Shown here: positions 1 through 6,798 of the stretch, piece by piece
Position numbering within the stretch: position 1 is the stretch's first letter
How the letters are laid out: every line of letters starts with the position of its first letter
Source of the DNA: JAWOGN01 sp046496815
GTDB taxonomy: Bacteria > Desulfobacterota > DSM-4660 > Desulfatiglandales > Desulfatiglandaceae
Reading direction: 5' to 3'
NCBI GenBank assembly: GCA_046496815.1
Contig: JAWOGN010000304.1
Span: 1 to 7,298 of the forward strand
Length of the DNA stretch: 7,298 nucleotides
Notes under the pieces: generated by a model
The model's input: the letters and a program-made list of their open reading frames with translations, nothing else
Told to the model about the DNA's origin: nothing
The model's database searches: none
Made by a program: the position numbers and the translations under genes

Positions 1-89
1 TGAAATCGGCTGACTCCCGCCAGATCCGCCGCCCCGTAACTGCACCAGTTGCACAAGAACGTTGTTATCTTCGGTTCCCAGTCTGTCAT
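1..89 (-). CDS. mvhD: MvhD-type hydrogenase/Hdr iron-sulfur subunit, N-terminal fragment
   Basis: This is a 5' partial gene that runs off the left edge; 29 codons are visible from ATG 89-87. The peptide begins MTDWEPKITTF and continues LCNWCSYGAADLAGVSRF, which matches the start of the MvhD / methyl-viologen-reducing hydrogenase delta family (FLCNWCSY..ADLAGVSR signature). In methanogens MvhD is a small soluble protein carrying a [2Fe-2S] cluster that connects the hydrogenase, or formate dehydrogenase, to HdrA. The start is supported by an AGGAG ribosome-binding site at 100-96, six bases upstream. It follows the 1035-aa HdrA-like gene after a 115-nt gap on the same strand, so it probably belongs to the same operon as the HdrA partner. 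Both visible cysteines of the CNWC motif are encoded as Cys, not Sec. The rest of the gene, including further cysteines, is outside the window. Confidence 0.88.
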   Translation of the reverse strand, partial: MTDWEPKITTFLCNWCSYGAADLAGVSRF

Positions 90-204
90 TGCCTTCTCCT
101 GTTCCGATTCCATTGGAATCGTACCAACATTTATGGTTCGTATCGCTAACTCATAAAAATATTCTGTCGCTAAATAGGTCCACCGCCTCAACGCGCAATA
201 TGAG
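90..204 (-). promoter_or_regulatory. Intercistronic spacer with hairpin before mvhD
   Basis: The 115-nt spacer between the HdrA-like gene and mvhD holds a perfect inverted repeat, CGATTCC-N3-GGAATCG on the plus strand at 105-121 (7-bp stem, 3-nt loop). It ends four bases before the AGGAG ribosome-binding site of mvhD at 100-96. There is no T-run after it on the minus strand, so it does not look like an intrinsic terminator. It could stabilise or mark a processed 5' end or modulate mvhD translation; that is inference. I see no small ORF or convincing promoter in the rest of the spacer. Confidence 0.4.
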
Positions 205-3200
205 CTAAACTTCGTTGATCATGGCCATGATTTGATCGGTGCCGAATCCCTTCAGATTAATCGCCCCCGACCTGCAGGAGGCAACGCAGAGTCCGCATCC
301 CTTGCACAGCACCGGGTTGATCTCGGCCCGGCCGGCGAAGCGCCCTTCCGCGGCAAAGGAGGGCGCCGAGTAGGGGCAAATATCCACACACACACCACAA
401 CTGCTGCAATATGTCGGGTCCACTTGCGCCACCGTCCCACTCACTTGCATCGTCTTCTTGGCCAATAGGGTGATTGCCCTCGAAGCGGCTGCCTGACCCT
501 GAACAATCGATTCATCAATAGATTTGGGATAATGAGCCATGCCGCAAAGAAATACCCCGTCTGTGGCAAATTCTGATGGGCCAAGCTTTGCATGACGTTC
601 AACAAAGAAACCATCATCATTTAAAGGAACTTTAAAGAATTGGGCCAGATCATCTTCTGCATGGGGTATGATGGCGGTGGCCAAGGTGAGCAGATCGGTT
701 TCTATTTTGACAGGGCGACCCAGGATGGTATCGAACTGCTGAACAAAAAGGCGCCCGTCTCTTATTGTGACGTCCGGTTTTTGGTCGAGGCTATATCGGA
801 TAAAAACCACACCGGCGTTGCGGGCCTCTTTGTATAGCAGTTCTCTTTCGCCGTATGTCCTGATATCTCTGTGTAAAATGAATACGCGGATATTCGGGTT
901 TCGTTTTTTTAATTGAAGTGCGCTTTCAATGGAATGGGTGCAGCACACCCTTGAACAATAAAGGCGATCAGGTTCTCTTGAGCCGACACACTGGATGAAC
1001 ACGGCTGTTTTTAATGATTTTAACGAGGGATCGTCATTGATAAACATCCTGTCCAATTCAAGACTGGTCTTTATCCGTGAATCTTTTTTGTAAAGGTATT
1101 CATCGGGGCTGAACTCTGAAGCGCCGGTTGCAATGATGGCAACGCCGTGCTCAAAAGCAACGTCTTCACCTTTCTTGTCTTTTATTGCCGATCTGAAGTT
1201 CCCTACAAAACCTTCAACACCAATAAGCCCGGCATTCAGATGAACATGAACATTGGCCTCATTTTCAACCTCTTTGATCAGACTGGAGAGCTTTTCTTGG
1301 ATATCCTCCCCCTTCCACGTTTTGAAAAGATTTTGAGCCTGGCCGCCTAAACGTGGATCTCTTTCAACCAGATGCACTTCATATCCTTGTTTCGCAAGAC
1401 TCAGGGCTGACGCCATTCCTGCTATCCCCCCACCGATAACCAGGGCGGTCTGATTTACATCCAGCGTGGCCTCCTCGAGTGGTTCCATTAAGGCAACTTT
1501 TGCTACGGCCATGCGCACAAGATCTTTGGCTTTTTGTGTAGCGATGTCAGGCGTGTCTTTGTGAACCCATGAATCCTGATTACGTATATTGACCATTTCA
1601 AACAAGTATTTGTTCAATCCGGCATTAATCAGGGTTTCCTGAAACAGAGGCTCGTGCGTCTTTGGGGTACACGCGGCGACAACAATCCGGTTCAGATTAT
1701 TATCGCGTATGGTTTGTGTCATGATGTCTTGGGTATCCTGGGAGCATGTATATAGATTATCGGTGACATAATCCACATAAGGCAAACCGGCTGCATAATC
1801 TCTAACGCTCGAAACATCCACAATACCGGCGATGTTAATACCGCACTTACAGACAAAGACACCGATCCTGGGACGATCCCCGGAGACATTTGTTTCCGGA
1901 ATGATTTCCCTGGTTTTTATCAGGGTATGCCTTGAAGGGCTTAAAATTTCACCTGCAGCACAAGCGGCCGCACTGGCGTCTATGACGGATTGAGGGATAT
2001 CCTTGGGATTCTGGAACGCCCCGCTGACAAATATTCCTTCCCGCGAGGTCGCAACGGGCGAAAAGCTTGATGTCCTACAGAAACTTCCATCTGTCAAATC
2101 GATGTCCAATGACCGGGCGAGTTCTATCAAATCCGGGGGTGTCTCAAGACCAACAGAGAGGACAACCATGTCAAATATCTCATTTTTGATCTGCCCGTTT
2201 TCATTTACAAATTTGATTTCGAGGTCATCGGTCTCGGCAACCGGGTCGACGGTGTGAATGCGGGACTGTATAAAACGGACGCCCTGCTTTTCTTCTGCAT
2301 CCGTATAGAACCTTTCGAAATCTTTCCCAAAGGTCCTCATATCCATGTAGAAAATTGCACAGTCCAGATTATCGCCTGCATGTTCTTTTGCCACAACAGC
2401 TTCCTTTATGGCATACATGCAGCAAACAGAGGAACAGTAAGCATTTCCGCACATGTTTACGTCTCTTGAGCCCACGCATTGCAGCCAGGCGATTTTTTCG
2501 GGCTCCTTTCGATCCGAAGGCCTCACCAGGTGACCCCCATAAGGGCCGGAGGCAGAAAGTATCCTTTCAAACTGCATTGAGGTGACCACGTTTGGTAGCT
2601 TTCCGAACCCGTATACGTCTAGATGAGACGGATCGTAGGGCTCAAAACCCGGTGCGAGGATAACCGAACCCACCTCGATTTGCTTTACTTCCTCTTGATC
2701 TTCATGCAATATGGCATCGGCCTGGCAGACCGTTTCGCAACCTTTGCAATCCATCGCACCCGTAATCTTCAAACAGTGTTCACTATCACGCATGGCCTTA
2801 AGTGGGACGGCCTGAGGATAGGAAATATAAATGGCCTTTCTTTTGGCCAATGCCACGTCATATTCACTGGGGACGAGGATCGGACAGACATTTATCTTTT
2901 CAATCGCTTGTTCCTTACAGGCGTCAATGCATTTCCAACAACCCGTACAATTCAATGTCTCATAGTAAGGTTTTTCGCAATTGCACTCCTCGGCCTGCTC
3001 ATGGGAACAAGTAATGCCGATAAGACGAAGCCCTTCGGTTTTAATTTGGCCCATTTCCTCCAACTCACGCAGCGCTCTCACATCACATCCTCTCACTACG
3101 GCTGCTATGCGGAGATCCGGTCTTCTGTTGAGCATCAATTGAATGGTTTTTGCGAGGCTGTATCTGGGCTCAACCTCCATCTTATCTAATTCTTCCGGAT

Positions 3201-3312
3201 CCCTAAAGAGATAGGGGCCGACTTGTCCCCATCTATTCATGAGACCAAGAACGCCATCCCATCCCTCATTAAGGGCATGAATCGCTTCCCTTTTGATCCT
3301 TTCGTCCATCAT
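205..3312 (-). CDS. hdrA: FdhB/FrhB-like N-domain fused to tandem HdrA-like iron-sulfur flavoprotein
   Basis: This 1035-aa protein belongs to the HdrA family, the FAD and Fe-S electron hub of heterodisulfide reductase-type complexes. Residues 1-118 resemble the N-terminal domain of F420-hydrogenase/FdhB-type beta subunits (VVRGCDVRAL at 72-81; C102, C110, C112). A ferredoxin region follows with C122, C125, C128, C132, C143, C180, C189, C192 and C196. Residues 143-457 match the HdrA body (VPSEYD, RKAIY, PQAVP, QCVGSRD at 278-284, CxxxCC at 293-298, flavin motif from 425), but no GxGxxG Rossmann start precedes them. Residues 481-950 are a second HdrA unit: N-terminal Fe-S domain (C488, C490, C523, C548), GGGIAG at 627-632, QCVGSRE, CxxxCC at 786-791 and FLCGMA. 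The C-terminus is a 2[4Fe-4S] ferredoxin (C969/972/975/979 and C1003/1006/1009/1013). No signal peptide or membrane segment is visible, so it is cytoplasmic. Two ATGs are adjacent; AGGAG at 3320-3316 lies 3 nt from the first and a better 6 nt from the second (3309). It follows fdhA by 41 nt. Confidence 0.92.
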   Translation of the reverse strand: MMDERIKREAIHALNEGWDGVLGLMNRWGQVGPYLFRDPEELDKMEVEPRYSLAKTIQLMLNRRPDLRIAAVVRGCDVRALRELEEMGQIKTEGLRLIGITCSHEQAEECNCEKPYYETLNCTGCWKCIDACKEQAIEKINVCPILVPSEYDVALAKRKAIYISYPQAVPLKAMRDSEHCLKITGAMDCKGCETVCQADAILHEDQEEVKQIEVGSVILAPGFEPYDPSHLDVYGFGKLPNVVTSMQFERILSASGPYGGHLVRPSDRKEPEKIAWLQCVGSRDVNMCGNAYCSSVCCMYAIKEAVVAKEHAGDNLDCAIFYMDMRTFGKDFERFYTDAEEKQGVRFIQSRIHTVDPVAETDDLEIKFVNENGQIKNEIFDMVVLSVGLETPPDLIELARSLDIDLTDGSFCRTSSFSPVATSREGIFVSGAFQNPKDIPQSVIDASAAACAAGEILSPSRHTLIKTREIIPETNVSGDRPRIGVFVCKCGINIAGIVDVSSVRDYAAGLPYVDYVTDNLYTCSQDTQDIMTQTIRDNNLNRIVVAACTPKTHEPLFQETLINAGLNKYLFEMVNIRNQDSWVHKDTPDIATQKAKDLVRMAVAKVALMEPLEEATLDVNQTALVIGGGIAGMASALSLAKQGYEVHLVERDPRLGGQAQNLFKTWKGEDIQEKLSSLIKEVENEANVHVHLNAGLIGVEGFVGNFRSAIKDKKGEDVAFEHGVAIIATGASEFSPDEYLYKKDSRIKTSLELDRMFINDDPSLKSLKTAVFIQCVGSREPDRLYCSRVCCTHSIESALQLKKRNPNIRVFILHRDIRTYGERELLYKEARNAGVVFIRYSLDQKPDVTIRDGRLFVQQFDTILGRPVKIETDLLTLATAIIPHAEDDLAQFFKVPLNDDGFFVERHAKLGPSEFATDGVFLCGMAHYPKSIDESIVQGQAAASRAITLLAKKTMQVSGTVAQVDPTYCSSCGVCVDICPYSAPSFAAEGRFAGRAEINPVLCKGCGLCVASCRSGAINLKGFGTDQIMAMINEV

Positions 3313-3315
3313 TTT

Positions 3316-3337
3316 CTCCTAATGAAAGCCCCTTTCA
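3316..3337 (-). promoter_or_regulatory. Hairpin and ribosome-binding site of the HdrA-like gene
   Basis: The 41-nt spacer after fdhA contains a perfect inverted repeat, TGAAAG-CCC-CTTTCA (plus strand 3323-3337). The AGGAG ribosome-binding site at 3320-3316 follows after two bases on the coding strand. The layout repeats what is seen before mvhD: a short hairpin directly 5' of a Shine-Dalgarno sequence with no poly-T. A role in RNA processing or in tuning subunit ratios is inference only. Confidence 0.4.
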
Positions 3338-3353
3338 GATATTCCTGATATGA

Positions 3354-5396
3354 CTATGTTTGCGTTTCGATATTGACGGCACACACTTTGAAGCCTGGAA
3401 TTTTTGCCACAGGATCAAATGTTTTATCCGTGAGGGTATTGACCGGACACTCTGAAAAATGCATGGGGATAAACACAATCCCGGGCTGAACCTCTTCAGA
3501 TATTCTGGCATGGATCGAAATCTCCCCCCGGCGGGAACGCACCCTGACAGTCTGTCCTTCCTTGACGCCTAATTTGTGTGCATCTTCATAACTGATGTTC
3601 ATATATCCTGTAGGGACTTCTCGATTTAAGATTTCGATTCTTCGCGTCATGCTTCCCCCGTGAAAATGGAAGGGGATTCTTCCTGTCGTGAGCAAGAATG
3701 GATACGCGTCATCCGGCAGTTCGTGGGGTGGCTGATAATCTATTGCAAAGAATTTTCCCTTTCCCCGAGCAAACCCTTCTTCATAGAGAAATGGCGTGCC
3801 GGGATGGCTCTCATTCGGACATGGCCATTGAAGCACTTCGCCCCTGTCGAGCCGTTCATAAGTAATCCCGGCATAAGAGGCCGTCAAAGAAGCAATTTCC
3901 CTCATAATTTCCTTTGGTGAGTCAAAGTCGAATCCTTGAGCGCCGATTTCTCTGGCAAGTCCTGAAATGATTTGCCAATCCGGCTTTGATTCCCCTAAGG
4001 GTTCTATCGCTTTTCTAACCCTCTGCACACGCCGATCCGTGTTGGTAAAGGTCCCTTCTTTTTCAGCAAATGTTGTGGCAGGCAAAATTACGTGGGCAAG
4101 CTTGGCGGTTTCGGTGAGAAAAATATCTTGTACAACCAATAAGTCCAGGCGTTGTAATGCTTCCTTGAGATGGGTGGTATCCGGGTCGGAGAGAACAGGG
4201 TTTTCACCCACCACAAGCATCCCTCTTAGATCACCTTTCCTGGCGGATTCAATCATCTCAATGAGGGTCAAGCCAGGCCTATCCGGTAAGGACAATCCCC
4301 ATTTTTTCTCATACAGGGTTTTTGCCTCCAGGTCTGAGACCGACTTATAGCCCGTCAGGACGTTGGGTAAGGCCCCCATGTCACAAGCACCCTGAACATT
4401 GTTTTGTCCCCTGAGGGGGTTCACCCCTGTAGAGGGGCGGCCAATATTTCCAGTAGCCATGGCGAGATTTGCTACGGACATCACATTGTCGGTTCCTGTG
4501 GTGTGCTGGGTTACTCCCATGGCATAAAGTATCATAGCCCTTTCCGCCCGACCGTAAATGACCGCTGCCTTTTCCAGGAGTTCCGGCCCAATGCCGGTAA
4601 TCTTAGAAACTCTGTCTGGGGGGTATTCCTTGACTTTCTCCCTGAGCGCCTCAAAACCCTCTGTTCTCTCTCGAATGAAGGTTTCATCAATCAATCCCTT
4701 TTCGATAAGTATGCAAATCAGCCCGTTGATAAGCGCAACATTTGTTCCGGGTTTCACCTGAAGAAATAAATCCGCATATTCCGTTAGCGGTATCCTTCGT
4801 GGGTCGATGACGATGAGTTTTGCGCCTCTCTGTCTCGCACGCATGATCTTGCTGGCTATGATGGAATGCTGACCGGTTGTGTTGCTGCCGATAACGAGTA
4901 TGCAATCGGCTCCATCGATCTCATCAATGGAGTTTGTCATGGCGCCTGCTCCGAATGTGGCGGCAAGACCTGCCACCGTTGTTGAGTGTCAGAGTCGGGC
5001 GCAGTGATCGATATTGTTGGTCCCTAATACACCCCTTGCGAATTTCATGATCAAATAATTTTCTTCATTGGTGCACTTTGCACTTGATAGGACGCCAAGG
5101 GCATCGGGGCCTCTTTTCTCTTTGATCTCAATCAGGCTTTTTGCCACGAGCTTATAAACTTCCGGCCAACTTACCTCAATAAAGTCTCCACCCTTCCTGA
5201 TCAAAGGTTTTGTAAGTCGGTCCGGTTTTTGGATAAAACGATGGGCATTTCGCCCCAGAACACATAAATCGCCTTCGCTGATGGGATGTGTTTTGCATGG
5301 AACCACATTGATATTCTCTCCCTCATAAACTTGGAGGTAGAAATTGCAACCGGTTCCGCAAAAGGGGCAAGTGGTTAGAACCATATCAAAGTCCAT
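3354..5396 (-). CDS. fdhA: Formate dehydrogenase catalytic subunit, selenocysteine-containing (UGA read-through)
   Basis: The full product is 680 aa if the in-frame TGA at 4991-4989 is read as Sec136; E. coli FdhF has 715. It oxidises formate to CO2, or the reverse, at a molybdopterin Mo/W site. The N-terminus carries a [4Fe-4S] motif C10-x2-C13-x3-C17-x27-C45. The context CARL-Sec-H matches the FdhF active site: Sec136 and His137 correspond to U140/H141, and Arg329 in NPLRGQNNVQGACDMG to R333, all with the same offset of four. The C-terminal pterin-binding domain spans about 562-680 and ends with the typical TFDPVAKIPGFKVCAV. No Tat signal is present, so it is cytoplasmic. The start has AAGGAG at 5410-5405 with 8-nt spacing and overlaps the upstream gene by 11 nt, suggesting translational coupling. 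One oddity is that the residue two after C45, a conserved Lys in most family members (K44 in FdhF), is Leu47 here. Conventional calling would split this gene at 4989 into a 135-aa stub and a 540-aa piece from a false GTG start at 4976. Confidence 0.95.
4959..4991 (-). promoter_or_regulatory. UGA-Sec codon and bacterial SECIS hairpin of fdhA
   Basis: The TGA at 4991-4989 is followed by a hairpin inside the coding sequence. Stem GGTGGC (4977-4972) pairs with GCCGCC (4964-4959) as five Watson-Crick pairs and one G-U. The apical loop is AGGTCTT (4971-4965). Seventeen bases separate the UGA from the loop, and the loop contains GGTCT. Both match the E. coli fdhF SECIS recognised by SelB. This is the RNA signal that directs selenocysteine insertion. 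Confidence 0.9.
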
Positions 5397-6360
5397 AGCT
5401 TATACTCCTTGATGACCCTTTTCTTTTTTGGACAAAGTTGAGAATAGCATCACGCGCCTCATTTTCAAGGCCGGGAACTACCTCGAAAACTTTCTCAGGC
5501 GGCAAGTATCGCACAATGTCCTGTAATGTCTTTAAAGGGATATGTGCGGGGCATGTCATCTCGCATTCACCGCACAGCACACAGGTATCCCATACCTCAT
5601 AAGCCCTGATAAGGTGAAAGAGAGGAAACGGAGGCGGTACCTGACCTCCTTTAACCCATTTTGATAGATTCAGCCCGTTGGATTCTTTTACATACACGGG
5701 ACACATGTCGATACACCCATAGCATTTAATGCACTTCTTAAACTGATCATTCCAGAACGCTTTTCTCTCCGCTTGGGTCATGCCCAGGATTTGCTGGAGG
5801 AGTGTGGGTTGACTTAAAACTTTTTCCTGTCGCACAGCCTGAAATCTTTGTTGGACGATATTCGTCATTGCATGATTTTCCGGATTCTCCTCCATACATG
5901 CCCTCACACAATCCCCGCACTGAATGCATCGAGCCTCATCGATTCGAATCCTGTCAACCCACAATTTCCCATCAGCTTCTTTGGGAGGGTGATTGGGGTC
6001 TATGAAAACCGTTGCGCAGTCACCACAACCTGTGCATTTTTCAATGTCCACGTACCTGGGCACGCTTCGTATTTTTACCTTAAAGTTACCCTTTTTTCCG
6101 TCGATTTTTTCTACACTTGTATTGGGATGGATTTCGATATTGATATGCCGGCCGACCTCGACCAGTTTAGGAGAGATAATTCACATGGCGCAGTCATTCG
6201 TGGGAAAAGTCTTGTCCAATTGGGACATAACGCCACCAATCGCTGGGGACTTTTCCACGAGATGGACATAATATCCGGAATCTGCCAAATCCAGGGCGGC
6301 TTGCATACCTGCGATGCCGCCACCCACAACCATAACCGAACCGATAGGTTGCTCAGACAT
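5386..6360 (-). CDS. Selenoprotein: HdrA FAD-binding N-terminus fused to ferredoxin and FdhB-like [4Fe-4S] dicluster
   Basis: The full product is 324 aa if the TGA at 6183-6181 is read as Sec60. Residues 1-115 are the FAD-binding start of HdrA: GGGIAG at 13-18, acidic E36 ending the second Rossmann strand, GGVMSQLDKTFPTNDCAM then Sec, then ISPKLVEVGRH and RYVDIEKCTGCGDC. Most HdrA proteins have Cys at the Sec position, and Sec-HdrA is known. After C109/C112/C115 the similarity to HdrA stops: the fourth Cys of that motif is absent. A second ferredoxin motif follows (C145/148/151/155), then two CxxCxxCxxxCP motifs (C210-C220 and C260-C270) of the FdhB-like dicluster type (ERKAFW, CIKCYGCIDMCP, PPFPLFHLIRAYE). 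It probably passes electrons between FdhA and HdrA flavin. The start is fixed by AAAGGAG at 6373-6367 with 6-nt spacing, although the frame is open back to 6435. It overlaps fdhA by 11 nt. Its own terminator codon is also TGA, so UGA acts as a stop elsewhere in this genome. Confidence 0.9.
6148..6183 (-). promoter_or_regulatory. UGA-Sec codon and SECIS-like hairpin of the HdrA-type gene
   Basis: After the TGA at 6183-6181 there is a hairpin with stem CTGGTC (6165-6160) and GGCCGG (6153-6148). It has four Watson-Crick and two G-U pairs and a six-base loop GAGGTC (6159-6154). Twenty-one bases separate UGA from the loop, slightly more than in fdhF but within what I recall as the range for bacterial SECIS elements. 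The exposed GGT in the loop fits the SelB-recognition pattern. Read-through restores the HdrA motif CAM-[Cys/Sec]-I-x-SPKLVEVGRH without a frame change. Confidence 0.82.
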
Positions 6361-6412
6361 ATAAAACTCCTTTAACCATAAGTTGGAATGCATGATAGGT
6401 ATAATAGATTTG

Positions 6413-6451
6413 ATGGTGCGAACCATACTTCGCAACCCCTGAAAGTGTCAA
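6413..6451 (-). promoter_or_regulatory. Candidate sigma70-type promoter with overlapping operator-like palindrome
   Basis: On the minus strand TTGACA (6451-6446) is followed after 18 bases by TATGGT (6427-6422), which would place the start of transcription near 6415 and give a leader of about 55 nt. The -35 is a perfect consensus match and the -10 matches at four of six positions. An inverted repeat ATGGT-N4-ACCAT (6426-6413) overlaps the -10 and start region. A weak dyad ACTT-N12-AAGT (6446-6443 and 6430-6427) sits between -35 and -10, the usual place for MerR-family operators. The promoter is a prediction from sequence only; regulation by the adjacent MerR protein is inference. Confidence 0.5.
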
Positions 6452-6468
6452 TAAAAATCTTCCCCGCC

Positions 6469-6484
6469 GGATGATCGGTCATCC
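6469..6484. promoter_or_regulatory. Perfect hyphenated palindrome upstream of the promoter
   Basis: GGATGA-N4-TCATCC is a perfect 6-bp inverted repeat with a four-base spacer (TCGG). It is centred about 28 bp upstream of the TTGACA -35 hexamer, near -61 relative to the predicted start, a typical position for an activator site. It could instead fold as an RNA hairpin in a merR read-through transcript. A T-run lies about 10 bases beyond it on the minus strand, too far for a classical terminator. Confidence 0.35.
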
Positions 6485-6798
6485 CGTTTGAATGCTCAAA
6501 AGGGCAGGTAAGTGAATGGGGTGTAGCTATGGTTCAATTTGCAGGAACCGTATTCAACCCCGGCTGCCCGGTGCGCCAACCTTTGACAAAATGACTATGC
6601 CCACGACTTTAGAACAGAGAGCTTTTCACGGGTGGCGCTAATTATTCTAAATTTTACCCGGTATCGAAACATGCGTAATCAAAATTATGGCACAATATCA
6701 AAAAGTTATGTCTTTTATCAATAGGAACTTCAGCTTAAATTACCAGCAAAAGCAAGGTGTCCCAATGGCAATGAAAACGAGGCGTGAGTCAGGATGGG

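Larger units (their letters stand above)
6361..6798 (-). other. 438-nt noncoding leader region between merR and the operon
   Basis: I see no convincing gene here on either strand. The 3' part (about 6640-6720) is AT-rich, and a GC-rich patch lies near 6555-6575. Besides the promoter and palindromes listed separately, an imperfect inverted repeat spans 6528-6552 on the plus strand: TAT GGTTC-N9-GAACC GTA, where the GGTTC/GAACC arms are perfect and one outer pair is G-T. A CGGGT/ACCCG pair (6629-6633 and 6656-6660) encloses AT-rich sequence. No intrinsic terminator for merR with a clear T-run is evident, so read-through from merR into the operon is possible. Confidence 0.5.

Noticed and set aside
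2623..3189. 188-aa plus-strand ORF opposite the HdrA-like gene, and other plus-strand ORFs
   Set aside because: They lie antisense to strongly conserved coding sequence and show no recognisable domains; I treat them as shadows.
5386..5388. Terminal TGA of the 324-aa gene as another Sec codon or genome-wide UGA recoding
   Set aside because: Sequence beyond it overlaps fdhA and shows no recognisable protein motif, so it is a real stop and argues against a recoded genetic code.
4976..6183. The two in-frame TGA codons as nonsense mutations or pseudogenes
   Set aside because: Both fall exactly at known Cys/Sec positions, the frames continue with conserved sequence, and each is followed by a SECIS-like hairpin.
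132..6552. TATGGTTC repeated in intergenic regions as a shared operator
   Set aside because: It also occurs inside fdhA coding sequence near 5380, and 8-9-mers repeat by chance many times in a window this long.
6555..6590. Possible sigma54 promoter around TTGGCGCACC on the minus strand
   Set aside because: The GC of the -12 element is not at the required spacing from GG.
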